A stretch of DNA of 64,000 nt from Paralithodes platypus (GCA_032716605.1 CM064571.1:18573856-18637855), one strand, 5' to 3'. Positions 1-10,284 are shown, numbered from the stretch's first letter. Numbers and translations are program-made. The notes: generated by a model not told the origin, from the sequence alone.

Positions 1-184
1 CAATTGTGTTCAGTTTAAGAAGGGCTTCTGGCAATTAATAGGCTAACAAGTATCTATATTAATCCATATAGCTATCACAGATCATTCATAAGCTGCATAA
101 AATCCTCCAAATATAGCTAGAATAAAATAGAAAAGATATCACCCGCATCGAAAGAGTTGAATTAATCTTGTGTTGTGTTTGCAG
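1..184 (+). other. Intron sequence upstream of first exon
   Basis: AT-rich sequence ending in a pyrimidine-rich tract and a TTTGCAG acceptor at 178-184. No coding signal is visible. It reads as the last intron of the gene whose final exon starts at 185. Confidence 0.5.
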
Positions 185-272
185 GTACACTCAGGAAGCT
201 TACTACAACAGCCGACCCTACTACACTCCCGAGCCACAGCGCAGAATATTCCCGCGCCTGGGCAACCCCTGA
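185..272 (+). CDS. Terminal coding exon of an unrecognised gene (partial)
   Basis: A clear splice acceptor (TTTGCAG, ending at 184) precedes an exon with two open frames. If the first base completes a split codon, the exon encodes 28 residues, a Tyr/Pro/Arg-rich tail starting YTQEAYYNSRPYYTPEPQRR and ending IFPRLGNP, then TGA at 270-272. The alternative phase-0 frame runs to a stop at 359-361 and ends in a proline-rich tract (several PPPPPP-type runs). I favour the first frame because its composition resembles a normal protein tail, while the second reads through C-rich sequence. The rest of the gene lies left of the window and I do not recognise the family. An intronless 3' UTR would follow. 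Confidence 0.45.
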
Positions 273-457
273 CCCCCGCGTGTCCACCCCCCGAAGGACC
301 CCCTAACCCTGTGCCCCCCCCACCACCTCCTCACCTCCCACCACCGCCCGGGGTAGGCTGACTGATGGGAGAGGCCTCGGTTGGTGCGGTGCGGGAGAGC
401 TCTTGGTCAGTTAGGGAACAATATTCACTTAAAGTTACCACCAACAATGATGGAGTT
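273..457 (+). other. Probable 3' UTR, C-rich
   Basis: C-rich sequence directly after the proposed stop codon. No clear AATAAA polyadenylation signal was seen here. Confidence 0.3.
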
Positions 458-671
458 AAGCCGGTGTCACACGAGTGTTTTTTCCGGCAATTTTCGATAA
501 GCAAGTTTTGTCTCTTACTATTTTCAGGCTCTTTCGCATTGGAATTGGACACTAGATCGAAGGTAGATTAGGTTAGCTGGTTTAATTTTTATGGAACTTA
601 AATTTTGAAGCTGCCAGACTACAATTTCTCGTAGAAATTGATGGAAAAATTGTTTGTGTGACACCGCCTTT
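458..671. mobile_element. MITE, GTGTCACACGAG family, copy 1
   Basis: About 214 bp with inverted ends: AAGCCGGTGTCACACGAG on the left, and the complement of a similar sequence (TGTGTGACACCGCCTTT) on the right. The same element recurs at 7440-7840, 40510-40735 and 45505-45725, and weakly at 15390-15580. It shares internal blocks such as GGCAATTTTCGATAAGCAAG. It carries no ORF of its own. Confidence 0.7.
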
Positions 672-1330
672 AGTCTAGGAATACGGACAACGTAAAGCTC
701 TCCCCTCCGTCAACTAAGAGAGGTGCGTGTGTGTGGTGGCGTCGGGGCGCTCCCTCTCATTTGGTTGTGCTTTCTCTTTCATTTTTGTGTTTCTACGTCT
801 GTGTACAGTACCTTAAGGGGAGATGGGGCGGTTTTCTGGACCCCTTCTTCCTCATGCTTAGCGCCATTAGTTTGTCAATATTCTCTGTCAATATTAAGAC
901 TATTCATGTCATTTAGGTGTTGATTTTTTCCTGGCGAACGATAGTGACCCTGTAATTTAGGAGAAACCGGCCTTTGGCCGGGAAATTTTTCTACCAAAAA
1001 ATTTACAAATATATCTTGAAAGGGGATCCTGGGGTTTTTTTTTTTAAGTTTTATGGAAATCTAGGAAGGAAACTAGAAAAATAATTGACCAAAAAGTCAA
1101 CCATCCCCCTTTAATCTATCCCTGTTTGTTGTTCGGGTGAAGTGGATGTGTCGGCGGTGTCCTCCTCCCGTTACTGGTCATTATTTGGGTAGCCATAGGG
1201 TTTTATCGGGTTTATTCCACCTTGAACATCTGGGTCGCATTTTGGGTCGTTTTTGTCGGGTGCAGTCCGCTCTCCTGGGTATTCATATTTTTTCACCAAC
1301 CAACTCTACTTCTAAACTTAATTAATGAAA
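672..1330. other. Non-coding, one dispersed repeat block
   Basis: No gene seen. About 940-1115 (TTTTTCTACC followed by an A/T-rich stretch and AAACTAGAAAA) resembles 43460-43590 and, inverted, 46560-46740, so it is a low-copy repeat of unknown type. Confidence 0.4.
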
Positions 1331-1630
1331 TCAACAAATACATGTATAACGGATTAGCCCTTTGAGTACCGGCAACGTGTGGTATGTTTTATTCTAGCTA
1401 TTGTTATGTAAAACTTGCAAAATAAACAAACCAATACGAGGACAAGACAATATAGAGGCAAATATATTTAGACGATATCATGCAGCTAGGGAAGGATCTG
1501 TGGTAGTTAAAAAGGGATGGTTAAGATATTTTGAAGCCCTATTATTGCTAGAGGTCCTTCCTAAGCTTAATAAAATTGTCTAATAGTTGCCAGAATATGA
1601 TAAAAAGGACGTCCCTAGTACTGTATTGGA

Positions 1631-2017
1631 TTAACCCTCTCAGTATGGGCGACCTTATTATTGATTTTATTCCGGCATTCAGTAGACAATTTTATACTGC
1701 TGAGGAAGTTATAATATTAAACTTGAAAACTAACTCAAAAGTTACTGCTCAAATAAATATAACAAACTCATTACAATTAAAAACACTATCGAAACGACAA
1801 CACACTAAACAAAATCTATATGTGGAAAAATGCATTTAAATTTATCTGAAAATTAACTTTGAAAACAACAAACTTATATGTGATTGTCAAAGAGTGAATG
1901 GAGATACAGTATATTGTACCTGTCTCTTCACTAGACGTCCTTGGTAAACTGACTAAAATCGTCGGTTGATAGCCTGATTATAAGGAAGAATGGCGTCACT
2001 CGTACCGATGGGGTTAA
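1631..2017. mobile_element. TTAA-flanked non-autonomous element (divergent)
   Basis: Begins TTAACCCTCTCAGTATGGGC and ends with the complementary pattern CGTACCGATGGGGTTAA. The spacing (387 bp) is longer than the usual ~210 bp of family A, so an insertion or a composite of two copies is likely. A related half-copy with a LINE 3' tail fragment (AAACTTGCAAAATAAACAAA near 1411) lies at 1351-1630. Confidence 0.5.
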
Positions 2018-2146
2018 CACTCAATATTTTTAGCCTTTTAAGCTGATTCTTCTGATATTTTATTGATTGATACTGATTTTATTGATTATCAGTACTTTTT
2101 ATAAATTACCAGTACAGTAGTTAGATATTGATTTCTAGTCTTTTAA

Positions 2147-3276
2147 TTGGATTATAGTTTGGAGATCGTCAACTCTTTTAAGTATCTGGGCAGTGTGTTG
2201 AGTAAAGATGGGACTATGGATGAAGAAGTGCAGGAGAGGGTACAACAGGGGAAGAGGGTTGTAGGAACGCTAAAAGCAGTAACAAGAAATAGGGTGGTCA
2301 GTATGGAAGTGAAGAAGTCCTTGCATGACAGTGTGGTAATCCCGACACTGACTTACGGAAGCGAAGCATGGACGTTGGTTGAGAGACTCAGACCAAGAGT
2401 GAGAGCAGTGGAAATTAATTACTTAACCCTCTGTTCCCGGAAGGGCTCTTGAATGCCCATAAAAAAGCATACACGAGCTGCCCGGAAGGGCTCTTAAACA
2501 CCCATGAGCTCAAAGCCTGTGAGCTTGGTGTGCGAGGCGTCGGTCCGACGCATGTAAACAACAGCCGGCTGGACCGACGCCCCGCATCTCCGGCCACAAG
2601 AAGGAGAGCGTCGCTTGTTCGTGTGTGCCTGTATGTTGTTGTTAAGTATCGAAAAGTAGTGTAAAGTGTCTGTTTTTGCCATAAATTTATCTCCAATGAA
2701 ATCATCATCACAACTCAACCAGTTGACTTAGAGAGCTCTACTTAACGCCATTATACAGGTAAATAACACAGCTACGCTTGGGGATGCGTGGGAATGCGGG
2801 AAGCAGTCAGAATAACAAATATATGGTAGCCTAGCCTAGACGTTTTTCGGCCAAAACACCCGGGTTTCGGGGAATATTTATGTAATGCGTAGTCAGGGCT
2901 GGAGGGTTAAGGAGTGCATGCTGAGTTACATGGAGGGATAGACAGACTAATGAGGAAGTAAGAAGGAGGTGTGGTGTGGAGGTAGATGTGCTGGAAAGTG
3001 TGAAAAGGAACAACTTGAGATGGTTCGGCCATAATTATGGAACGTATGGAAAGCGAGAGAATGACTAAGAGGGTGTACGAGAGGGAGATGGAAGGACAGA
3101 GAGGGAGAGGTAGACCGAATGAGAGGTGGAAGGATGGAGTGAGGAAGTATATGAACGAAGGCGGTGCTGGTTGGGGGGAGGGGCGTCGACTGACTGGGGA
3201 CAGAGGTGCATGGGGGCGGTTCGTTCGTGGCCACCCTTTCGGGGATCACGGCGTCAGGCAATAGATAGATAGATAG
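2147..3276 (+). mobile_element. Non-LTR retrotransposon 3' fragment, interrupted
   Basis: The C-terminal part of a LINE reverse transcriptase polyprotein: FKYLGSVLSKDGTMDEEV, LTYGSEAWTL, then after an inserted element RRCGVEVDVLESVKRNNLRW and a Gly/Arg-rich tail ending near 3262, followed by a (GATA)n tail at 3264-3276. It is 5'-truncated and carries an in-frame TGA just after the insertion, so it is inactive. A TTAA-flanked element occupies 2423-2910. A shorter fragment of the same family lies at 55775-55950. Confidence 0.85.
2423..2910. mobile_element. TTAA-flanked (piggyBac-like) MITE, family B copy 1
   Basis: Starts TTAACCCTCTGTTCCCGG and ends GGGCTGGAGGGTTAA, inserted into a LINE coding region. 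Joining the flanks with a single TTAA restores the LINE reading frame, which shows that TTAA is the target duplication. It is non-coding: short ORFs inside are accidental. Copy 44634-45121 is nearly identical in body and 37637-38125 is a diverged relative. TTAA targeting and CCC-starting ends are typical of the piggyBac superfamily; no transposase is seen. Confidence 0.85.
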
Positions 3277-3643
3277 TTTGCTTTTATTGAATGCGGTAAT
3301 TTTCTTATCTACCAATTGCTACAGTTATTTATATTGATTTCTAGAAGTTCTTTATTTATCTATATACTTTTTCAGTTATAATAATTTTACAAAAATTACT
3401 CTTACAAACCAATTTTCTCCATTTTACCCGAGTTTTGAGTTGGTATCCTCGGGGGAGTGGACTGCAGGCTGACGGGTAACAAAGTGCGGCACAAGATGGG
3501 GGAGTATTACACTTCCGAGGTCGCCGTTATATTCGTAGCGTCAACAACACCATAGTCGCCGATAAAGCACCATTGAATTTTCCGGTAACCCTTGATCCGA
3601 AGGAGGGGATCAAGCAAATGCAGAGTCTCGGCCGTGGCCTTCC
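3277..3643. other. No recognised feature
   Basis: No gene or repeat recognised. The part at about 3430-3625 is less AT-rich than its surroundings but has no open frame worth calling. Confidence 0.4.
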
Positions 3644-3864
3644 TTAACCCCTACTGTCCCAGCGACGTTTTTTTTAATTTCATATTAGCTATACTGTACT
3701 TAGACAATTTTGTGCAGCTTAATGAGGATCTGTGGTAGTAAAAAGGGCTAAGTGAGATAGATCGAAGCCTGTTAATTGCTGGAGGCCCTTTTTAAGCTGA
3801 ATAATATCGTCTAGTAGTAGCCAGAATATAATTAAAAGGACGGCACCGGTACAGAAAGGTTTAA
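3644..3864. mobile_element. TTAA-flanked MITE, family A
   Basis: TTAACCCCTACTGTCCCAGC at the left and CACCGGTACAGAAAGGTTTAA at the right form terminal inverted repeats. The body contains the family motifs GCTTAATGAGGATCTGTGG and ATCGTCTAGTAGTAGCCAGA. About 220 bp, non-coding. Confidence 0.8.
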
Positions 3865-3899
3865 GAGCTTGGGGCTGTTCGGTCAGGCAGCCTATACTG

Positions 3900-4100
3900 T
3901 AGTCCCTTCATTCTAGGCTGGGCAGAAATTGTGGCTTCCAACCTCTGTAACTCAAAAACGGCTTGACCAAATGGGCCGTAAATCTCCACACCTATTCCCT
4001 GGCTGACTCTTCCCAAATGGTAGAAATATTAGCTGGATTATTGTAGTCGTTTTTGAGGTATAGAGGTTAGTGGTCAAGATTTTTTACCTAATTATAATGG
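3900..4100. mobile_element. MITE related to 9566-9780
   Basis: Shares CCACACCTATTCCCTGG and GACTCTTCCCAAATGG with the element at 9566-9780, in the same order, and ends with a diverged inverted copy of its start. The outer ends are less well preserved than in the second copy. Confidence 0.55.
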
Positions 4101-4540
4101 ATAGTGAACGGTTACTACTACTACAACAAAAACAGAGTACATAATTTTTAGGCTTTAATATTGTATATGTAGAGATAAAATTATGGTCTATCATTCATGT
4201 TATATCTTTGGAAGTGATAAAATGGCCAAAACAATGTTATTTCATGTTAATTTTCTTGTGTTAAATAGTAAAACTTGCAAAAATAATTCCTTCTCATATT
4301 CATTCAAGTCTTCAAAGAAAATAGCTCCGTTTTGACACCCTGATTCGAAGCTATCCTCTGGCTAAATTTTGACTTATTTTGCACTGATATTTGATTAAAG
4401 GTAAACTATTGTAGGTGACCAAATTCGTATAGAAGCATGAATTACAAACTGCTTGATGAGAGAAGAAATATACCCACATTCATATTAGTTTTTACCAACC
4501 CACCAATTAATTTACAAATAAATCTAACTTCAAATCAATG
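4101..4540. other. No recognised feature
   Basis: AT-rich sequence with no gene, repeat or RNA feature that I could support. Confidence 0.4.
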
Positions 4541-4640
4541 AAAGTATTGAATACATGTGGTACTCGAAGGACTCGAACTTAGGATACTCACATCAAAATT
4601 CCGCACACTAAGCATTGCACTATCAAGACAGAAAACTTTT
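4541..4640 (-). repeat. tRNA-derived SINE head
   Basis: On the minus strand this reads as a diverged copy of the tRNA-like segment at 10744-10860: GATAGTGCAATGC (A-box region), GATGTGAGTATCCTAAGTTC (B-box region) and GAGTACCACATGTATT. Box B is degenerate here. Confidence 0.55.
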
Positions 4641-5355
4641 AATTTTTGCGGATACAAGTTCCCGGAGAAAGAGGTGGTGTATCTGATCGTGGACTATGGT
4701 GGCGTTGACCTGGCAGCGACCGAGGGATTCATTATGTCTGGCTGGAGAGGCAAGGGTCACGGATCATGTTGTGAATCAAACCACAGTGTTTCTTTGCTCA
4801 GGGGTAAACTAGCACACAACAGTGATAATAAACCTTTGGTCATACTCAAGGGGCGGTGAGCTTTGGTGTGTGTGAGCGGCAGAGCTGGGCCTGATGCCAT
4901 TTATGATTCATTGATAAGATTGTGGAACAGGGAGTCTCACAGAAGCAACATAACTTACTTTTTATATATATATATTTGTTTTCTGATTTGTTTGATTAAC
5001 GGTGAGATTATAGGCCAACGTGACCTTTCAAAATCTTGCCATGGTTCATCAGTGTCATATATAATCCTTACCGTTTGTACCTGTTGATCTTGGATGGCTT
5101 CATTGAGCATATGTAAGCTCTTAAATGGCCTCGATAAGCACCTCTGTCTGATTGCAAGCCATTTATCACATGACTTAAACACAATGTCTGCATCTGTCAG
5201 TGCTCCAATTGAGAACAGTTATCGTCATTCAAAATTCTCCCAATATGAATTTGTGGACATGAAAACAAGATTGTTTGGTGGTTGTTGTCTCTCTAACACA
5301 AGGTTATTGATATTAGCTGGAGAGTAGAGCATAAATTAGCAGGTCATACGATGCA
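4641..5355. other. No recognised feature
   Basis: Short ORFs occur on both strands but none shows a recognisable domain, and no splice-consistent exon chain was found. Confidence 0.4.
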
Positions 5356-5550
5356 GATATTTAACGCCGAGCACTGGCTGGATTGACAGGGCTAGGGTGT
5401 GTCCTTATTACAAGGACTTTAATGGACATTTGTCATGAATTGCTAGACCAAGTTGCCCAAGCTAACAATGTTGCAGCGTGGGATCGAACGGCGGACCCTT
5501 CGATCAGCCGTCAGATACGCTACCAACCATGCCACAGCCCATGGCATGTA
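5356..5550 (-). repeat. tRNA-derived SINE, diverged
   Basis: On the minus strand the right end starts with a tRNA-like head (GGCATGGTTGGTAGCGTATC, then GGGTCCGCCGTTCGATCCC, a box B-like sequence) followed by a body with CAAGTTGG and TGACAAATGTCCATTAAAGT. The same body occurs at 46795-46900 and, more distantly, 31330-31545. Confidence 0.6.
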
Positions 5551-6040
5551 ATAGCAATTATAAGTGATGGCTATTTTAAAGATTGTTAGTGTTAGTTAGG
5601 ATTATATTAGAAATGTATATAAGTTGCTAGTTATATTATACAAGTTACAAAGTGAAGATCAAGCTAGGTGGTACAAGGGAAGTAGTTTAAAATGGCCACA
5701 GTACTAGGCCTAGGCAGTTTAGATATGGTTAGGTTAGCTTAGGTAGTTTTGGGTTTAGGTTAGGTCAGGTTAGCTTGTTTAGGTCAGAATAGGTTAGGAG
5801 ACAGGCTAGTTTAACTGGAAACCTTAGCAAAGTTGATGATATAAAGAGCAGATATATAAGGTGTAAGTGAAATCCCTCTGCTAGGATGGGGAGAGGGGTG
5901 GAAGGGTGAGAATAAGCATGTTTGGATTGGTGAAGGGTGGATTGCTTGGTCTAGTGTGGAGTAGATTTAGAGTAATGAAACAAAGGAAAAAGTATTCAGG
6001 AAGGACTGAGTTTAATTTTGTCAGATAAATTGAAAAGTGT
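5551..6040. other. Non-coding with TTAGG-like tracts
   Basis: Contains interspersed GGTTAGG motifs at about 5725-5800. No gene seen. Such motifs are interstitial and degenerate, not a telomere. Confidence 0.4.
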
Positions 6041-6044
6041 GATG

Positions 6045-6192
6045 TGCCGGAGTATGGAAATACGCCTAATGGCCTTATTGGGCTATCCTTAGTTGGAATT
6101 ATGCAAAGCTGGTACATGTCATATTTGTAACATACTATGTGGTACCAACTCTGTAAATTGCTAACTGAATAAATATTATTATTATTATTGTT
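6045..6192 (+). mobile_element. LINE 3' end with (ATT)n tail
   Basis: GGAAATACGCCTAATGGCC ... ATGTGGTACCAACTCTGTAA, then ATTATTATT. The same sequence occurs inverted at 20545-20684 plus 21244-21270, where it is split by a SINE insertion. It is a non-LTR 3' end with a simple-repeat tail. Confidence 0.65.
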
Positions 6193-6199
6193 ATATAGA

Positions 6200-6310
6200 T
6201 AGAGATGAATTAGCCTGAAGGAGTTTCTGCCATGGCCATCCTTTAGCGGGGGTTTCCTATGAGGAAGAAAATTATAAGGCGTTGAAGATGTTGATGATGA
6301 TAATGCTTGT
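6200..6310 (+). mobile_element. LINE 3' end with (GATGAT)n tail
   Basis: GCCATGGCCATCCTTTAGCG and GGGTTTCCTATGAGGAAG match the complement of 26645-26715, the 3' end of the minus-strand LINE at 26660-28650. It is followed by a GATGATGATAATG simple repeat. Confidence 0.65.
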
Positions 6311-6354
6311 GTTAGAGAGAGACTTTGATGTGTAACCAACCACTTAATAAATAA

Positions 6355-6430
6355 TAATCTATCTATTTGCTCAGGCCCATTCCCCATTTTTTATTTTATT
6401 TTTTTATTACTGGGGGTGGCTGACTTGAGA
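6355..6430. repeat. Dispersed 'GGTGGCCGACT' repeat fragment
   Basis: CTCAGGCCCATTCCCC followed by a T-rich run and GGGGGTGGCTGACTTGAGAC. This 3' tail recurs at 10290-10335, 12205-12275, 13290-13375, 18180-18260, 18835-18880, 30992-31025 and 48595-48660. Confidence 0.65.
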
Positions 6431-6530
6431 CAGAGCCATAAATAATACTAATAAGTAATAACCTAAACCCCATTGGCATCAGGTACCATTGGACAGCTCA
6501 CGACCTGAGAGTAACTGCCTATGAGTATGG

Positions 6531-6742
6531 CTAACCCCTTCAGCACCATGACAGCATTTTCATCATGTTCTGGTTACCATTAGATGATTTTCTATAGCTT
6601 ATATGCAACCTTCTGGGCTCAAAGGGGTATATGCGATCTCAGTAAACCCACTGAATAACATAGGTCCTTATTAAGCTGCATAAGATTGTCTAATTTACTC
6701 AGAATTGAAGGTAAAAAGGTGTCTTCCTACTGAAGGGGTTAA
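6531..6742. mobile_element. TTAA-flanked MITE, family A
   Basis: CTAACCCCTTCAGCACCATG at the left (one base off TTAA) and TACTGAAGGGGTTAA at the right. Same ~210 bp length and internal order as the copies at 3644 and 8738. Confidence 0.7.
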
Positions 6743-7435
6743 AAGGCTATGATGCTAGATTCTGTTCTGGTGTACAATTTATAAGGAAGTACCTCTCAAG
6801 AACATCTCATAGTGTCCTAAAAAATCATAATTAGGTTGATAGTATCGTAAACAATTATATTTGGGTGACGAGACAGTAGTTGTTGTTGTCGTTCCCTAAG
6901 CTGCCTGGCCGAACAACCCCGAGACAGTTTTTATCTTTTGTTTTGATGGGTCACTTGTTATGAAGACACCATTATGCAACCTTTTAGTTCGACTTATAAA
7001 TGTTCTTGTTCATGCGAGACAAAATTTGAAGCAGCTTTTCCAGTTTGTCATTTACTCTGAAATCATCACAGTTTAAGCTTGTAGTGTAAGTGTCCCAAGT
7101 TTTCATTATTGCGATGATACAACTTTTCAAACTATTTCTCTTAATGTGGTGTCAGAATAGGATACTGGATACATTTATCTTAAAGCTTTTTAACAGGTAT
7201 TTGTTTGGTTGGGGTATGACAAATATTCAGTCATTCAGTCGTCAATAAAATATTTGAAACTCTCGACAACTTAACTGAAATGCAGGCTAAACTCGGTAAA
7301 CAAAGCACAAACTAAATTCTCAACACCAAAAAGAGCAAATCAGAATTGCAGTGCATGAAAAATTACAGTTTGTTTAGCCCTCAAATTTGAAGATGTTTAT
7401 ACTGGTACGTGAGATGTTCTTGAGCCGCCAGAAAG
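6743..7435. other. Non-coding, one LINE/SINE tail fragment
   Basis: No gene seen. About 6878-6925 (TTGTTGTTGTCGTTCCCTAA, CTGCCTGGCCGAACAACCCC) is a minus-strand copy of the (AAC)n-tailed 3' end shared with 49448-50000 and 55239-55772. Confidence 0.5.
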
Positions 7436-7439
7436 TTTA

Positions 7440-7840
7440 GCTGGTGTCACACGAGCGCTGTTTCCGGCAATTTTCTGTGAGCAAGTTTTTTCTCGTAATT
7501 CAGGTCTCCCTCGATATACGATGGGGTTACGTTCCCGAAAACCCTATTTTAAATTGAAAAATCATATAACAAACCCTCAAATTAATGAGGTAAATGGCGA
7601 TGCTTTCTCGGACCAACCAAAACACAAACACAAACGCCTAAAAACCAATACATAATGTTGTAAATTGGGGCATCGGATAGTGAGGGAGATCTGTATTATG
7701 GGGCTCTTTAACATTGAACTAGGCTGAAGGTATATTGTTAGGTGACTGATTTTGGATATAATTTACATTTTGAAGATGCCAGTCCACAATTGCCTGTAAA
7801 AAAAATGACGGAAAAAAAAATGTTGCGTGACACCGGCATT
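7440..7840. mobile_element. MITE, GTGTCACACGAG family, copy 2, interrupted
   Basis: Left end GCTGGTGTCACACGAGCGC, right end GCGTGACACCGGCATT. The body matches copy 1 but is split at 7500 by a 193-bp element (7501-7693). Removing that element gives the usual length of a little over 200 bp. Confidence 0.75.
7501..7693. mobile_element. TA-target MITE, CAGGTCTCC family
   Basis: Inverted ends CAGGTCTCCCTCGATATACG and the complement of CAGATCTCCCTCACTATCCG. A second copy of exactly the same length (193 bp) is at 16629-16821, where TA flanks both sides. This fits Tc1/mariner-type MITEs; the superfamily is inferred from ends and target only. Confidence 0.75.
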
Positions 7841-8070
7841 GGAGTATAGCGTGACGGCCTTTGTTCTTGTGTTCCCTGTGGTTCGGAGTCAGTAGGATGT
7901 CTTATCATGTGATACTAGTGAATAATGGGGACACTGGTGGTAGAGTGAGATTCTCAAACTTTAAATTTTTTTGTTTTTTCCCTTAGCTTTTTACTACCAA
8001 TATTTATCTTGTAAACCTTTTTAGCCACTAAACAAATACCTTCTAGGGATTTTTGTCCGGATGTGGATTA

Positions 8071-8215
8071 AGGGCCGTTCCTTTAAACATTGTAAAAGCT
8101 TTCCCTACGACCTTTCCCGACCCAGACTGACTCTTATACAGATTAACGATAAGGATCAATCTGGGTCGGGAAAGGTCATAGGGAAAGCTTTTACAATGTT
8201 TAAAGGATCGGCCCT
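8071..8215. repeat. Long near-perfect hairpin, 60-bp arms
   Basis: Arms 8071-8130 and 8156-8215 are complementary with only a few mismatches, separated by a 25-nt loop. Arm start: AGGGCCGTTCCTTTAAACAT; matching end: ATGTTTAAAGGATCGGCCCT. No flanking target duplication or known end motif was recognised. It may be a small foldback element or an expressed small-RNA hairpin; the sequence alone does not decide. Confidence 0.8.
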
Positions 8216-8737
8216 AAGTGTGAGAGTCCTGAACGCAGTATTTGGCCTACTTAACACTTGCTATCAGATGATCAATAGGGATATCTTAACCCTTCCAAAC
8301 AGATGATGACTGTATTATCTTCTAGCTACCACTATTTTTTATTCAGGTTAGGTACAGTGATGAGCTCTAATAAGATTACACCCAAGTTCTGAAACTCATG
8401 CTAAACACAGTAAACAAAACATTAACTATTGTCTCAACACAAAAAATAGCTAAACAGAATCGCAATACGTAAAAACTTAGTTAGTTTATCACAAAATATA
8501 AAGTTTTAAGAACAGGCTGCCACCTAGCTGGTATTATTATATTACTGTATCTTGTATGTGTTTGAAACTGATTGAAATGGGTGTGTAGCTATTAATACTC
8601 TTGACTGGACAATGGATATTCTCTTAGCCAAGGGATCCTAAGCTGATTTGGAACCTTTGGCATGGAGAGATCATTGTCAAGCTGAAAATAATTACCTGAA
8701 GGTAGCTAGGTAAAGCAGTATCATCTGGTTAAAGGGT
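8216..8737. other. No recognised feature
   Basis: AT-rich non-coding sequence. Nothing supported. Confidence 0.4.
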
Positions 8738-8948
8738 TTAACCCCTTCTGTACCGGCGATGTCTTTTTCATTCTATTCTCGCTATATATAGAGGATTTTA
8801 TGAAGTTTAAGAAGGCCTTTGGTAGTAAAAAGGGATAAGTGAGATAGTTCGAAGCCTGTAAATTGGTGGAGGCCCTTTTTAAGTTGAATAAAGTCATCTA
8901 ACTGTAGGAAGCAAAAAGTTAAGACGTCGCCGGTACAGAAGGGGTTAA
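8738..8948. mobile_element. TTAA-flanked MITE, family A, best-preserved copy
   Basis: TTAACCCCTTCTGTACCGGC at the left and GCCGGTACAGAAGGGGTTAA at the right are perfect 20-bp inverted repeats including TTAA. The 211-bp body holds GAAGTTTAAGAAGGCC and GGCCCTTTTTAAGTTG, which also pair with each other, so the whole element can fold back. It is non-coding. Confidence 0.9.
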
Positions 8949-9565
8949 TATGTGAAGGGGCTCACTTTCCCCTTCCCCCCATTTAAAATAACACAAGGAT
9001 GGGGAGAGGTAGCCTCTTCCTATATTTAGGACTTTCTTGTTTCATGTCAAAATTATTGCCTTTATAATAAAACCTTTGTCTCTATTCAGGTATTAATTTA
9101 CAGGATCTTGAATTTCCAGAACTTTTTGAAATCCATGAAACAAAATCAACTTGATATCATCTGATTGAAAGTTCTGCTGGGTTGACCTGGAGTGAGAAGC
9201 TGTGCGTGGCTCCCTGTGTTGTGTTCTGGTCTGTGGAATGCAAACTTCAGGGGCGGAGATTTATGATGGGGTTTATAGGGCTGGTATTGCCTTCATAGCC
9301 CTTTAACACAACAAAAAAATGTTTAAGCGAGGACTTCAGTCTTTGCCAACAGAATAAACCGAGCAATTTTGATGGAAGCAATTTTATACAAGTTGTAGGT
9401 GAATTTATATATGAATTTTAAATGGATATGCATTATGCATGATTTGTAAGTGAATTTCCGAGATGTACATGAAGCCTTGTATGTGAGAAGGGATGAAGCC
9501 AGAGCCAACTAGTTGGAGAATACTGTGAGCCAACTAGAATACAGTCGTTCTAAATAGTTATGTCC
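8949..9565. other. No recognised feature
   Basis: No gene or repeat that I could support. Confidence 0.35.
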
Positions 9566-9780
9566 TATAGGTAGCACCAACGAACTTGACAATAATCTCA
9601 ATCCCTGACCTCTTTGTAATTCAAAAGGGACTAGAGCAAACTGGCTGTAAACATCCACACCTATTACCTGGTGGACTCTTCCCAAATGAGGGGAATTTCA
9701 GCCCGATTGCTTTAATTCATTTTGAGTTATAAGAAGTTAAGGGGTCAAAATTATTGTCAAGTTCATTGGCGCTACCTATA
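9566..9780. mobile_element. 215-bp MITE with ~45-bp inverted ends
   Basis: Left end TATAGGTAGCACCAACGAAC, right end GTTCATTGGCGCTACCTATA, continuing inward through TTGACAATAAT / ATTATTGTCAA. Non-coding; a diverged relative is at 3900-4100. The target site is uncertain (TA is compatible). Confidence 0.8.
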
Positions 9781-9984
9781 CCACCGTCATTGTAACTCCA
9801 CTTATCTCTCTTATAAAAAGGAAGGAAATAAGTTTTATTATATACTAATAGAGTCTTTACATTCAAGTATTATTCTCTTTTGTGGAAGAATACTTTTTCT
9901 TATATCTTTAGAGGTACTGTATGTATGTATACTGTATGTGTACCAGTATGTACGTACCATACATAATACATTAGAGGTGAATAA

Positions 9985-10085
9985 TATAATTGTAAAACTT
10001 GCAAAACAAACAAAGCAAAACCAGAAATCTTATAAACACAAAATAACTTATTTAAGTCACTATGTGGAAATAATATATTGAAAAT
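9985..10085 (-). mobile_element. CR1-type LINE 3'-end fragment
   Basis: TGTAAAACTTGCAAAACAAA and CACTATGTGGAAATAA match, in the same order, the 3' terminal region of the CR1 element ending at 31634. Diverged and truncated. Confidence 0.6.
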
Positions 10086-10284
10086 TTAGAAAAACAATAT
10101 TATTTAATTAAAAAACATATTTGTTTTCCGATTTTGGGTCCCTTACTGCAAAGTTAATTTTTGTGTCTTTAAAGTCCAGATCTACTGTAGTCTATGGGTA
10201 AATATAACAAATTCTGCCAGAATCAAAGGTACAATAATTAGGATACACAGCCTTTTTTTATGTACAGTATATATGTATGTATAT

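Noticed and set aside
2947..3315. 122-codon minus-strand ORF
   Set aside because: Antisense shadow of the LINE C-terminal coding sequence; Ser/Pro-rich composition comes from the complementary strand.
5881..6387. 168-codon minus-strand ORF
   Set aside because: It runs across two LINE 3' tails and an (ATT)n tract (poly-Asn run), with no domain.
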